This document shows positions 18,775 to 27,622 of a stretch of 64,000 nucleotides of DNA, one piece after another (position 1 is the first letter of the stretch; the number at the start of each line of letters is the position of its first letter). The DNA lies in contig JAYUJY010000190.1 in the NCBI GenBank assembly GCA_043764895.1, positions 1 to 64,000 on the forward strand, in the 5' to 3' direction. Origin of the DNA: JAAFJU01 sp043764895. GTDB taxonomy: Bacteria > Cyanobacteriota > Cyanobacteriia > Leptolyngbyales > Leptolyngbyaceae. The notes beneath the pieces were generated by a model. It ran no database searches, had not been told where the DNA came from, and saw only the letters and a program-made list of their open reading frames with translations. Both the position numbers and the translations under genes were made by a program.

Positions 18775-18845
18775 CGAAAATCCATCCTCTAGTGATCGTT
18801 ACAATTGCAAATGCCCGACAAGATCCTTAAGATGCCACGCTGCTT

Positions 18846-19038
18846 ATGTCTTCTCCAACTTACGACGGAAACTCGCTAAAAGCGGAGCAGAACGAAGCGC
18901 ACATTAGCCTCTCGACGGTGTACCGTACCTTGAAACTATTTAATCTGTACGCGCTGCGATAAGGTGATCGAATTTAAACAAGACACCGTGCTGACGATGT
19001 TTAAGCCAATTTTTTCCAGAACCCCGCACTCGTCCTAG
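18846..19038 (+). pseudogene. Remnant of a Fur-family (FurB/Zur/PerR-like) regulator gene
   Basis: Two neighbouring frames hold pieces of one Fur protein. Frame one (ATG 18846 to TAA 18962) contains AEQNEAHISLSTVYRTLKLF, the recognition helix of Fur proteins. Frame two, from 18946, reads CTRCDKVIEFKQDTVLT, the CxxC plus IEF segment of the Fur dimerisation domain. In intact proteins about 35 residues separate these, so an internal deletion and frame change have destroyed the gene; the N-terminal helices are also gone or scrambled. It sits directly upstream of alaS. Confidence 0.8.
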
Positions 19039-19077
19039 AATAGAGGACTAGTTCACAGTTCATCCCCGACTGCCCCC

Positions 19078-21711
19078 ATGGCTATGCAACCTCCCATTCT
19101 CAGCGGTTCCGAGATTCGTCAAACCTTCCTGTCCTTCTTTGAGGCGCGCGGCCATCAGACGATCGCGAGTGCCTCCCTCGTGCCCGAAGACCCGACCGTG
19201 CTGCTGACGATCGCCGGGATGTTGCCGTTTAAGCCGATTTTCTTGGGCCAGCGCAATGCTGAGTTTCCCCGCGCCACCAGTTCGCAAAAATGCATTCGCA
19301 CCAACGACATTGAAAACGTAGGACGTACGGCGCGGCACCATACGTTTTTTGAAATGCTGGGGAATTTTAGCTTTGGGGATTATTTCAAGTCTCAAGCGAT
19401 CGCCTATGCCTGGGAACTGACGACCCAAGTGTTTGGCATTGCAGCAGAAAACGTCGTGGTGAGCGTTTTTGAAGAGGATGATGAGGCCTTTGAGATTTGG
19501 AAAACTAGCATCGGCGTGAATCCCAAACGGATTATTCGCATGGGTGCGGCGGACAACTTCTGGGTTTCGGGTCCGACGGGTCCCTGTGGTCCTTGTTCAG
19601 AGTTGTACTACGATTTTAAGCCCGAACTAGGCGACGACAACATTGACCTTGAAGACGACACCCGGTTTATTGAGTTTTACAATCTCGTGTTCATGCAGTC
19701 CAACCGAGACATTAATGGGAAGTTGACGCCGCTGAAGAACCGTAATATCGACACGGGGATGGGCTTAGAGCGGATGGCGCAAATCCTCCAGCGCAAACCC
19801 AATAACTATGAAACAGACCTGATCTATCCGATTGTCGAAACAGCGGCAACCCTGGCTGGCATTGACTATCATAAAGCCGATGAAGCCACAAAAGTTTCGC
19901 TTAAAGTCATTGGCGATCACATTCGAGCGGTTGTTCATATGATTGCTGATGGGATCACGGCCTCGAATGAAGGACGCGGCTATATTTTACGGCGGTTACT
20001 CAGACGGGTGATTCGCAGTGGACGAGTTTTAGGGATTACTGACGTGTTCACGGTGAAGATTGCTGAAACAGCGATTCAACTGTCGCAGGCGCACTATCCG
20101 AACGTCCGCCTGCGAGAAATGGTGATCAAACAGGAAATGGAACGGGAAGAACAACGCTTTCGGGAAACCCTCGATCGCGGTGAAAAATTGCTGTCGGACA
20201 TCATCGACAGGTCAAGCGGCAGCATTTCTGGCGAAGATGCCTTTGTCCTGTACGACACCTACGGATTCCCTCTCGAACTCACCCAAGAAGTGGCTGAAGA
20301 ACGCGGCCTGACGGTTGATGCGGACGGTTTTACTAGCGAAATGCAGAAGCAGCGCGATCGGGCCAAAGCCGCACACAAAACCATCGATTTGACTACCCAA
20401 AATGCGATCGCAGAAGTTGCAAAAACCGTATCTGAAACGGAATTTCTCGGCTACTCCGAAACGGTAAGCCTCGCAACGATTAAAACGATTTTAGTGAGTG
20501 GTACAGCGGTCGCGCAAGCAGAGGCGGGCGATCTGGTCAAATTTATCCTAGACAAAACGCCATTTTATGCCGAATCCGGTGGACAAATGGGTGACATTGG
20601 GTATCTGAGCGGTGATGAATTGCTCGTCCGTATTGATGATGTGCAGAAACAAAATGGTCTCTTTGTCCACATCGGGCAAGTCGATCGCGGAACCCTGAGC
20701 GTTGGCATGACCGTCACAGCCCAAATCGATCGCACCTGCCGCCGCCGCACCCAAGCCAATCATTCCGCTACGCATCTTTTGCAGGCTGCACTGAAGTTAG
20801 TCGTCGATGACACCATTGCGCAAGCAGGCTCTCTTGTGTCCTTCGATCGGCTGCGGTTTGACTTCAGCCTTAACAGAGCCATAACCCCAAACGAGTTGCA
20901 ACAGCTCGAATCGCAAATCAATACGTGGATTGCTGAAGCTCACGCAGGCGACATCGCTGTAATGCCGATCGCCGAAGCCAAAGCGAAAGGGGCCACTGCC
21001 ATGTTTGGTGAAAAGTATGGAGCCACTGTACGCGTCATTGACTTCCCTGGCGTCTCCATGGAACTGTGCGGCGGAATCCACGTTAACAACACCGCTGAAA
21101 TTGGCGTATTTAAAATCATTTCGGAAACCGGAGTAGCGGCAGGCGTGAGACGCATTGAAGCCGTGGCGGGTCCTGCAATTTTAGATTATCTCAACGTTCG
21201 TGAAACCGTGGTGAAAGACTTGAGCGATCGCTTTAAGGTCAAACCTGAAGACATAGGCGATCGGATTACCGCCATGCAAACCGAACTGAAAGACAACCAA
21301 AAGCAAATCGCTGCTCTCAAGTCTCAGCTTGCGGTTGCCGGGGCGTCGCAGTTGATGAATCAGACGGAAGGGGTGGGAGCCTTTAAGACGATCGTTGCCG
21401 AGCTTCCCGGAGCCGATGCCGAATCTCTCAAGAGCGCCGCAGAGAACCTTCTGCAAAAGCTCGGTGCATCAGGCGCAGTAGTTCTAGGCTCGTCCCCCGA
21501 AAGTGGGAAAGTAAACTTCGTCGCGGCATTCAGCCCAGAAGCCGTGAAGCAAGGATTGCAAGCCGGGAAAGTCATCGGAGCCGTCGCAAAAATCTGTGGC
21601 GGCGGCGGTGGCGGTCGTCCGAACTTTGCCCAAGCGGGTGGTAAGGATGATAGCAAGTTGGGAGAAGCGATCGCCCTTGCAAAAGCGCTGGTGACAGCAG
21701 GGTTAGGGTAA
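19078..21711 (+). CDS. alaS: Alanine--tRNA ligase
   Basis: 877 residues, the normal length. The class II aminoacylation core starts LSGSEIRQTFLSFFEARGHQ, with motif 2 around RTARHHTFFEMLGNFSFGDY and motif 3 around NIDTGMGLERMAQIL. The editing domain carries the zinc ligands in NHSATHLLQAAL and CGGIHVNNTAE. The C-terminal C-Ala domain ends with the glycine-rich GGGGGGRPNFAQAGG. It charges tRNA-Ala and hydrolyses Ser- and Gly-tRNA-Ala in the cytoplasm. The small acidic protein gene follows after 4 bp. Confidence 0.97.
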   Translation: MAMQPPILSGSEIRQTFLSFFEARGHQTIASASLVPEDPTVLLTIAGMLPFKPIFLGQRNAEFPRATSSQKCIRTNDIENVGRTARHHTFFEMLGNFSFGDYFKSQAIAYAWELTTQVFGIAAENVVVSVFEEDDEAFEIWKTSIGVNPKRIIRMGAADNFWVSGPTGPCGPCSELYYDFKPELGDDNIDLEDDTRFIEFYNLVFMQSNRDINGKLTPLKNRNIDTGMGLERMAQILQRKPNNYETDLIYPIVETAATLAGIDYHKADEATKVSLKVIGDHIRAVVHMIADGITASNEGRGYILRRLLRRVIRSGRVLGITDVFTVKIAETAIQLSQAHYPNVRLREMVIKQEMEREEQRFRETLDRGEKLLSDIIDRSSGSISGEDAFVLYDTYGFPLELTQEVAEERGLTVDADGFTSEMQKQRDRAKAAHKTIDLTTQNAIAEVAKTVSETEFLGYSETVSLATIKTILVSGTAVAQAEAGDLVKFILDKTPFYAESGGQMGDIGYLSGDELLVRIDDVQKQNGLFVHIGQVDRGTLSVGMTVTAQIDRTCRRRTQANHSATHLLQAALKLVVDDTIAQAGSLVSFDRLRFDFSLNRAITPNELQQLESQINTWIAEAHAGDIAVMPIAEAKAKGATAMFGEKYGATVRVIDFPGVSMELCGGIHVNNTAEIGVFKIISETGVAAGVRRIEAVAGPAILDYLNVRETVVKDLSDRFKVKPEDIGDRITAMQTELKDNQKQIAALKSQLAVAGASQLMNQTEGVGAFKTIVAELPGADAESLKSAAENLLQKLGASGAVVLGSSPESGKVNFVAAFSPEAVKQGLQAGKVIGAVAKICGGGGGGRPNFAQAGGKDDSKLGEAIALAKALVTAGLG

Positions 21712-21715
21712 CGCG

Positions 21716-21937
21716 ATGGACATTCATCCATTACTAACTGAGATGGGAGCAGAATGCCAAAACGTTATTAACCTCCTCAACGAACTCCAGAATCCTGATT
21801 TGAGTGTCGATCGGCAAGGCACGCTTCTTGCCGATTTACTCGCCGCAACGATTCATCTTAATATTCACTGTGATGAGGACTTACAGGATTTTATTGCTAA
21901 TATTATGGAAGATATACCCGATACGGATGAGGACTGA
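21716..21937 (+). CDS. Small acidic protein of unknown function
   Basis: 73 residues, starting 4 bp after the alaS stop, so probably co-transcribed. It is helical and strongly acidic, with the tail MEDIPDTDED. I recognise no domain. It uses codons like alaS, unlike the AT-rich gene that follows, and therefore looks like part of the old chromosome. The next gene starts 49 bp downstream. Confidence 0.55.
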   Translation: MDIHPLLTEMGAECQNVINLLNELQNPDLSVDRQGTLLADLLAATIHLNIHCDEDLQDFIANIMEDIPDTDED

Positions 21938-21986
21938 CCAATGTTTTATTGCAGATTTATTCGATATTTTAGAGAGTGAATTATTT

Positions 21987-23114
21987 ATGCTGTCGAGATT
22001 AAAGGTCGAGCACTATAAAAGCCTCTTTGATGTCGAAGTGAAGCTAGAACCGTTGACCGTCTTTATTGGACCTAATGGTTCTGGAAAATCTAATATCTGT
22101 GAGGCGTTGTCGATCGCTTCATCCATAATGAATAATATTTTCATGCTTCAATCAGTTGGGGTTGACACAGTATTCTCATATGCATTAAATTTACTTGGAA
22201 AAAATAATTTGAGTGATCAAGGTCAATCTTTCTTTTGGCATGGATATTTGGATTATTTGCAATTTGAAATAGAGAATAATTCAGGAGAGAATCTTTTGCC
22301 TACAGGAAATCCTGTTTCTAACCTTTCGATTCGTTATGATAATGATCACAAATCTCTAATCCTCTCAAATTTGACTACTCAGAATTACGATGATTCTGAA
22401 TTTTCAGAACAATCTAAGACATTTATGATTTCTCAAAGATATATAAAATCTGATTTATATTCAGATATTTCTTATGTGAAAATTTATGATTTCTCACCCA
22501 ATTCACTTAGTTTAAACACAAATGCTCCGATTGAAATGTCAAGCACTGGGGAGGGACTTCCCAATATCTTGGCTAATATTCTTTTGTCCGATCGGGAACG
22601 ATTTGGTGAATTGGAAAAACGGTTAACTCAATTAGTACCCAACATCAAGCGAATTTCTCTACGTAATAATCAAAATCAGTTTTTACTGGAACTGGTCGAT
22701 CGCTACTCTGATCATCGCATTCCCGCATCAGAAATCTCAGATGGAACCTTGCGGATCTTAGCGTTCTTAGCATCGCTTTACCAAATCGAGACCCCTAGTA
22801 TCATTTGTTTTGAAGAGATTGAGAATGGGGTTCATCCGTGGTTGTTGCATAAGATGATTGAATTGCTAAAACTGGTTTCGACTGAAGGGATTAACGGTAA
22901 ACCTGTGCAGGTTTTAATTACAACTCATTCGCCTGTTCTTTTGGATTACGTTGAACCGAAACAAGTTCGTGCTGTCGAGCTAGATACCGAAGGAAAAACA
23001 CAAGTTCATGAACTCCCGATCGAATCGAAAGCCTTCCAAAAAGCGCTTGATGCCTACGATGGGGCCTTAGGTGAACTGTGGTTTACGAATGTCTTTGGGG
23101 GCAATCCGGTATGA
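21987..23114 (+). CDS. AAA ATPase of the OLD/RecF-like type
   Basis: 375 residues from the ATG at 21987, with GAGAG upstream. The N-terminus MLSRLKVEHYKSLFDVEVKL and Walker A GPNGSGKS are those of SMC/RecF-like ABC ATPases that use a very short or absent coiled coil. SDGTLRILAFLASL is the signature region, SIICFEEIENGVHP is Walker B, and VLITTHSPVLLDYV is the H-loop, all as in the AAA_21/OLD group. The first 500 bp are clearly richer in A+T than alaS. The stop overlaps the start of the TOPRIM-like gene as ATGA. It probably acts as the sensor/motor of a two-gene module. Confidence 0.88.
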   Translation: MLSRLKVEHYKSLFDVEVKLEPLTVFIGPNGSGKSNICEALSIASSIMNNIFMLQSVGVDTVFSYALNLLGKNNLSDQGQSFFWHGYLDYLQFEIENNSGENLLPTGNPVSNLSIRYDNDHKSLILSNLTTQNYDDSEFSEQSKTFMISQRYIKSDLYSDISYVKIYDFSPNSLSLNTNAPIEMSSTGEGLPNILANILLSDRERFGELEKRLTQLVPNIKRISLRNNQNQFLLELVDRYSDHRIPASEISDGTLRILAFLASLYQIETPSIICFEEIENGVHPWLLHKMIELLKLVSTEGINGKPVQVLITTHSPVLLDYVEPKQVRAVELDTEGKTQVHELPIESKAFQKALDAYDGALGELWFTNVFGGNPV

Positions 23115-23875
23115 CGCGATCGTTACGCATTGGCTTGATCGCAGAAGGAGAAGTCGAGTTGGGTCCGAGTATTCCCTACATCAAACCAGAAGACGGTGGA
23201 AAAATCATCGATCGGGCCAATGAAGGCGCATTGCATATCCTCATTCGTCGAGAACTCACCGACGCAGGATTTCCCGATTGTCACTTTGTTCAGCGTCACC
23301 CAACGGTTAGAGAACGCGGGACAGGCGAGGTTCGGCGGGGCTATTCAATTTTAGAATCACGCTATTTACGACAGGTCGTGACGGTTTGGAAGCCCAATGA
23401 AATCGATATAGTTATCCTCGTTGTAGATGCAGATGATTTATTGGAAGAACGATTGCGAAAACTAGTAACAGCGCTTGAAGTGATTCGAGACAGTCATTTG
23501 GATCATGACGACAATGAAATCACTGACCGCAGTCTCACCGGACTTGCTATTCGAGATATAGAAACTTGGTTAATTGCCGATCAAGAAACTATGTCGGACG
23601 TTTTGAAGGTTACGATCGAAGACATTACAGATTTTGAAACCCTAACCCGTAGTAAAACTATACTGGATGACGCCATCGAGCAATCTAACTATCTCGCGGA
23701 TGAACCCAAAGTCAATCAACGGCGGCTTCAAGTGCGTTGGTCGATCGCTCATCAGATCAGTCTCGATCGGCTTCGATTAAATTGCCCTCAAGGCTACGGG
23801 AAATTTGCAACCCATCTCATTGCCGTCGCCGTCGTCACGACTCAATCTATTCATAAAACCGATCGTCCGTCTTAA
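23111..23875 (+). CDS. DUF4276 family protein, TOPRIM-like nuclease candidate
   Basis: 254 residues from the ATG at 23111. The N-terminus LRIGLIAEGEVELGP gives the conserved Glu of a TOPRIM fold and IVILVVDADDLLEERL gives the DxD motif, the metal-binding pair of that fold. IRDIETWLIADQE is the typical second signature of DUF4276 proteins. It is coupled to the upstream ATPase by an ATGA overlap. ATPase plus TOPRIM partner is the layout of class 2 OLD, Gabija-like and PARIS-like defence systems; that this pair defends against phage is inference. The TAA is directly followed by the convergent stop of psiE. Confidence 0.78.
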   Translation: MTRSLRIGLIAEGEVELGPSIPYIKPEDGGKIIDRANEGALHILIRRELTDAGFPDCHFVQRHPTVRERGTGEVRRGYSILESRYLRQVVTVWKPNEIDIVILVVDADDLLEERLRKLVTALEVIRDSHLDHDDNEITDRSLTGLAIRDIETWLIADQETMSDVLKVTIEDITDFETLTRSKTILDDAIEQSNYLADEPKVNQRRLQVRWSIAHQISLDRLRLNCPQGYGKFATHLIAVAVVTTQSIHKTDRPS

Positions 23876-24415
23876 TTAATGGTTTGATTTGAATTCCTTG
23901 ATGCGATCGGACACCTGTTGTTCGGGATTGATGCCCTCGAAGGTCGGCGGTATCCACACGCGTACCACGAGCAAAACGGCCATCGCCAGTAGAAAGGCAC
24001 AGGTTGCCATCACTTGTTGCCACTCGACTTCCAGAACGCCTTTAACAATGACTTCTCGCAAGACAGACACGATCGCCACCTCCACCGAAACCCCAATGGA
24101 AACTCGTTGTTCTTGGAGATAAATAATCAGTAGCCGAAACAACTCAACCAAAATCAAGATGAATAAAATATCCGCCGTTATTTCATGAAATCGCAGCGTC
24201 ATTACCAGCGAAAGAAAAATTTCTCTTAGCTGTAAAACCATCACACAAAACAATCCAATGCATAAAGAAACGACAATCACATCCTGGACCGTTTCCAACA
24301 CGCGAACAAGATGACTGCGCCGAAACCTTCTGTACCAGGGTGTCGCTGGTGTTTCGATCGGCTGAAGTGAGGGCTGTACAGAGATCGCCACAGGGGCAAT
24401 AGGGTGTTGCAACAT
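23876..24415 (-). CDS. PsiE-like membrane protein
   Basis: 179 residues with four hydrophobic segments (VIVVSLCIGLFCVMVLQ, ADILFILILVELFRLLIIYL, a weaker VEVAIVSVLREVIVKGV, and TCAFLLAMAVLLVVRVW). The pattern LVELFRLLIIYLQEQRVSI is typical of phosphate-starvation-inducible PsiE family proteins. The biochemical role is not known in the family. There are no spare bases between its stop and the stop of the convergent TOPRIM gene. Confidence 0.82.
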   Translation of the reverse strand: MLQHPIAPVAISVQPSLQPIETPATPWYRRFRRSHLVRVLETVQDVIVVSLCIGLFCVMVLQLREIFLSLVMTLRFHEITADILFILILVELFRLLIIYLQEQRVSIGVSVEVAIVSVLREVIVKGVLEVEWQQVMATCAFLLAMAVLLVVRVWIPPTFEGINPEQQVSDRIKEFKSNH

Positions 24416-24755
24416 CTTTAAGTCCTGCTGTGTTAAGGCTGATGCTTACTTTAACCAGTCAGGGCTTCATCTATCAACCGATCAACCATCAGATGATCTG
24501 ATTAGTGATATTGCTCGATACCAATGATGTGATTTCTACATCGTTCGCGATCGGACTCTGGAAACGTGAGATAGGTCCATCGCGGCTACTGATTGTGGCA
24601 TTGCTTAATACGATCGTAAGTATAGCAGTCCGACATGATTCGTGAGAATCAGATTCCTTCTGGGAAAGCCTTTCAGAGAAAAGTTATCTCACAGATGAGA
24701 TCGGATTGCTATATTCTAAATAAATCGTTGTGGAGTTCATGGTACCAGGGTAAAC
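24416..24755. other. Intergenic region upstream of psiE
   Basis: No coding region is supported here. It contains a small palindrome ATCTCACAGATGAGAT (24686-24701) and moderately AT-rich sequence that may hold the psiE promoter; no convincing Pho-box repeat was seen. The right part is the terminator listed separately. Confidence 0.4.
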
Positions 24756-24792
24756 AAAACAGCAACGATCAAGAGACGATCGGTGCTGTTTT
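24756..24792 (-). terminator. Terminator of the PEP-CTERM protein gene
   Basis: A 15-bp stem with one mismatch (24756-24770 with 24778-24792, arms beginning AAAACAGCA) and a 7-nt loop. On the minus strand the stem ends in CTGTTTTGTTTACC. It lies about 35 bp after the stop of the PEP-CTERM gene. Confidence 0.75.
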
Positions 24793-24826
24793 GTGCTGAT
24801 GATATTTAATTATGTTCTGTGAGGTG

Positions 24827-25636
24827 TTAAACGATTGATTTGGTGCGACGGCGAAGGACCAGTTTGCCAGCAACAACACCCAGAACTAAAGTTATTCCTG
24901 GCTCAGAAACTCTCTTCGGAGATGCTGACTGAATAATCAGATTTGGAACAAGAACGCTTGTCGTCACCGGAGGCGTAATCGTTACAACTGGAGGAGGCGT
25001 AATCGTTATAACTGGAGGAGGTGTCGTCGTTACAACTGGAGTATTGTTATTAACAAAAGCTTCGCTTCCTCCATTAGAAAAGGCTTGAACATGCATTCCA
25101 ACACGTAATGACCCAGATTTCAAATCATTAAATACATCCTTGAGTGTTTTATTTGGACTTAGGTTAAAAAATACACTGACCCATTCTCCAGGATTAACGC
25201 CATTCTGAGATATAGCACCCGTTGCTTGAATTTTAAAGTCAGGTGAGAAATTTACGGTGTTGCCGCCGGGGAGATTCATCCCACCTTTTGCTGCTGCTGC
25301 AAAATCTACGCCTGCACCGCTATCTGCGATCGTCCCCATGCTTTTTAGCACGGTACTGTTATCGAAGTAAAGTTGCGTCATGGAAGAAGCAAAGGGACCG
25401 ACATTTGAAAATTTAAACAAGACACCATTAGATGTAAGGTCTTCTTTGCCAGAACTATCTGTAACATCTACGAATAGTTGATGTTCACCTGTTGACTCAT
25501 TGACGGCATTGTTAGATGTAATATTGTTGAAATTAAATTGAAGAGCTTGCGCTGGAGAAGATGCTAAACATCCTGCTGTAATGCAAAGTGAGGAAGTTGT
25601 AAGAAAGCGTTGAATGAACAGAGTGTAGTTAGACAT
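24827..25636 (-). CDS. PEP-CTERM-like secreted surface protein
   Basis: 269 residues. A signal peptide (about residues 1-32, ending ...SSPAQA) precedes an all-beta-looking Asn/Ser/Gly-rich domain. Residues about 199-230 form a linker of repeated TTPPPVITITPPPV-type units. The C-terminus RVSEPGITLVLGVVAGKL with a final RRRTK cluster is the sorting signal recognised by exosortases: a PEP-like motif (here SEPG), one membrane helix and basic residues. Such proteins are processed at the inner membrane and released or attached to extracellular polysaccharide. No exosortase gene lies in the window. Confidence 0.82.
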   Translation of the reverse strand: MSNYTLFIQRFLTTSSLCITAGCLASSPAQALQFNFNNITSNNAVNESTGEHQLFVDVTDSSGKEDLTSNGVLFKFSNVGPFASSMTQLYFDNSTVLKSMGTIADSGAGVDFAAAAKGGMNLPGGNTVNFSPDFKIQATGAISQNGVNPGEWVSVFFNLSPNKTLKDVFNDLKSGSLRVGMHVQAFSNGGSEAFVNNNTPVVTTTPPPVITITPPPVVTITPPVTTSVLVPNLIIQSASPKRVSEPGITLVLGVVAGKLVLRRRTKSIV

Positions 25637-25964
25637 GATTGCTGATTTTTCTATGCAAGGTACAAAAGAGCATGGTTAGAATAGAAGCTAGTGCTGCTCA
25701 ATCAACAGTATTGAACTTTGACTAGAAAAAGACGACTCAGCAAGCAAAAGTTTTACATCTTCTTGTTAAAGACTGTTTAGATCTGTATATGCCGATACCA
25801 AGCGGTACATGGTTTTCTCAAGGACAATCCCGATATTGGATTATTGTATAGTTTTAGCCTTATTTTCCTAACTTTCGATGGTGCTGGACAGTATTTTCCG
25901 CATGGGTACTTAATTTTGAAGCGTAATCCACAGATGTCCTAGGTAGAATTTGCGGATTTAAACT
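25637..25964. other. Intergenic region upstream of the PEP-CTERM gene
   Basis: No open frame of coding character is seen. It presumably carries the promoter of the minus-strand PEP-CTERM gene; I could not pick a convincing -35/-10 pair. Confidence 0.35.
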
Positions 25965-26150
25965 GAACCCGAAACTCGACCCGAAGCTCCCACACCCGCA
26001 CCCGTTGCAAAACCTGCTGAACCTAATCCTACGCCCATCCCGCCCGACCTTATTGCCCCTGTTCCCGCACCTGAACCTATTGCGGATCCAGCCCTACCCG
26101 TGGAACTCGCTCCCATACCAGAAGCGCCCCTTGCTGCTCCTACGCCCTAA
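25965..26150 (+). pseudogene. Proline-rich coding remnant without start
   Basis: An open frame of 61 codons ends at TAA 26148-26150 and reads as alternating Pro/Ala/Glu (EAPTPAPVAKPAEPNPTPIP, then PVPAPEPIADPALP). A stop lies a codon before its first Glu-Pro and no start codon or ribosome site exists, so it is at best the C-terminal tail of a lost protein. The bias towards Pro-Glu-Pro-Ala is real but could also come from simple-sequence expansion. Confidence 0.4.
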
Positions 26151-26223
26151 TCTCCCATTAATCGATGTATAGTTAACGACGGGATATGAAACGATGATTT
26201 AACGCACTTTGAGGTCTGGTATT

Positions 26224-27180
26224 TTGGAAACATACGAGTTTGATGTCATCATCATTGGCGGTGGTCCAGCGGGCTGTACCTGTGCGTTGTACACATCTCG
26301 TGCTGATCTGAAAACCGTTATTTTAGACAAAAATCCTTCCGTCGGAGCTTTGGCAATTACCCACAAGATTGCAAACTATCCCGGTATTGTTGGAGATGTC
26401 AGTGGGGATGAACTCTTGACGATCATGCGTGATCAGGCGATCGCCTTTGGTACGACGTATCAACGAGCACAAGTTTTTGGCATTGATGTCAATGGTCCCT
26501 TGAAAACGGTGTATACGCCTGAAGGAACTTTTGTCGGTAAGACATTGGTGTTGGCGACGGGCGCGATGGGAAGGGTTGCATCATTTGCGGGGGAGGCGGA
26601 ATTTTTAGGGCGTGGTGTGAGCTATTGTGCGACCTGCGATGCGGCATTCTACCGGGAACGGGAAGTGGTGGTGGTGGGCAATAATCATGAAGCGATCGAA
26701 GAAGCTCAGGTTTTGACTAAGTTTGCCTCAACGGTCCATTGGGTCACGGCCAAGGATCCTCTACCGGATGACGAATCAGCCCAGTACGTATTGAGTTTGC
26801 CGAACATTAAACATTGGAGCCAAACTCGTCTGACGTCTATTGAAGGAGGCGACGCAGGAGTAACGGGCGTTCTCGTCAAAAATCGCCAGCATCCCGAGCC
26901 TCAACTTCTTCCCGTGGAAGGCGCATTTATCTATCAAAGTGGCTCTAAGCCGATTACTGATTTTGTTGGGGGACAAGTTGCGGTGAATGAGGATGGCGGC
27001 ATTACGGTGAATGACATGATGATGGCGAGTGTAGAGGGCGTTTGGGCGATCGGAGATATTCGTAATACGCCGTTTAAACAAGCGGTTGTGGCGGCTGGAG
27101 ATGGCTGTATTGCTGCAATGTCGATCGATCGTTTTCTGAATGGTCGCAAATCAATTAAGCCAGATTGGGACCATTCTTAG
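26224..27180 (+). CDS. Thioredoxin-reductase-like FAD disulfide oxidoreductase
   Basis: 318 residues from the TTG at 26224, chosen because GAGG lies about 9 bp upstream; a TTG at 26209 is also in frame. The FAD-binding motif is VIIIGGGPAGCTCALYTSRA, the redox pair is CATC within VSYCATCDAAFY, and the second FAD motif is GVWAIGDIRNTPFKQAVVAAGDG. The NADPH-binding loop is unusual: the canonical GGGDSA is replaced by VVVVGNNHEAIEEA. This recalls cyanobacterial TrxR-like enzymes that do not use NADPH (the DTR/DDOR types, e.g. Slr0600). Electron donor and substrate are unknown. Confidence 0.85.
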   Translation: METYEFDVIIIGGGPAGCTCALYTSRADLKTVILDKNPSVGALAITHKIANYPGIVGDVSGDELLTIMRDQAIAFGTTYQRAQVFGIDVNGPLKTVYTPEGTFVGKTLVLATGAMGRVASFAGEAEFLGRGVSYCATCDAAFYREREVVVVGNNHEAIEEAQVLTKFASTVHWVTAKDPLPDDESAQYVLSLPNIKHWSQTRLTSIEGGDAGVTGVLVKNRQHPEPQLLPVEGAFIYQSGSKPITDFVGGQVAVNEDGGITVNDMMMASVEGVWAIGDIRNTPFKQAVVAAGDGCIAAMSIDRFLNGRKSIKPDWDHS

Positions 27181-27622
27181 TTCTCAAAAGCCGAAGTTGC
27201 CAATCATTTCATTCACATCCGCTCCACTCACCGTTCCCGCAACAATCTATCCCGCTCCAAAACTCGTGGTCTACCGTTCCACCATACACATCAGAGGTAT
27301 ACCCCGCTGCAATCCCCGAATACCATGAACCCGATCGAACATTTAAGTCACAATTTGCCAAAATAATGCCGATCGCGAACGCTCCGAAGCCTAACCTTAG
27401 GAATATGCTCCAAGAAATACAAAAAATTTATGGTTCTTCTCAAGAAAATACCTAGAACCTTCATAGAGTCATCCGTATATACAAGCTAATATAGTTCTAT
27501 CAGGGAATTCAAATCATGAACGACCCTAGGGTATTTACGGATGTGCCACTAAGGCATCGCGCTTTCATACCCGTGCATTATTTCTTTCGACCTATCACTA
27601 ACTTCCACATCTAGAAATACCT
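27181..27622. other. Intergenic region before the two-partner secretion genes
   Basis: 440 bp without a supported gene. Short open frames occur on both strands (for example about 27205-27435 minus) but lack a start and ribosome site. The region presumably contains the promoter of the adhesin gene. Confidence 0.4.

Noticed and set aside
27205..27435. Minus-strand open frame in the gap before the adhesin gene
   Set aside because: Reads as a plausible peptide but has no start codon or ribosome site and no recognised family.
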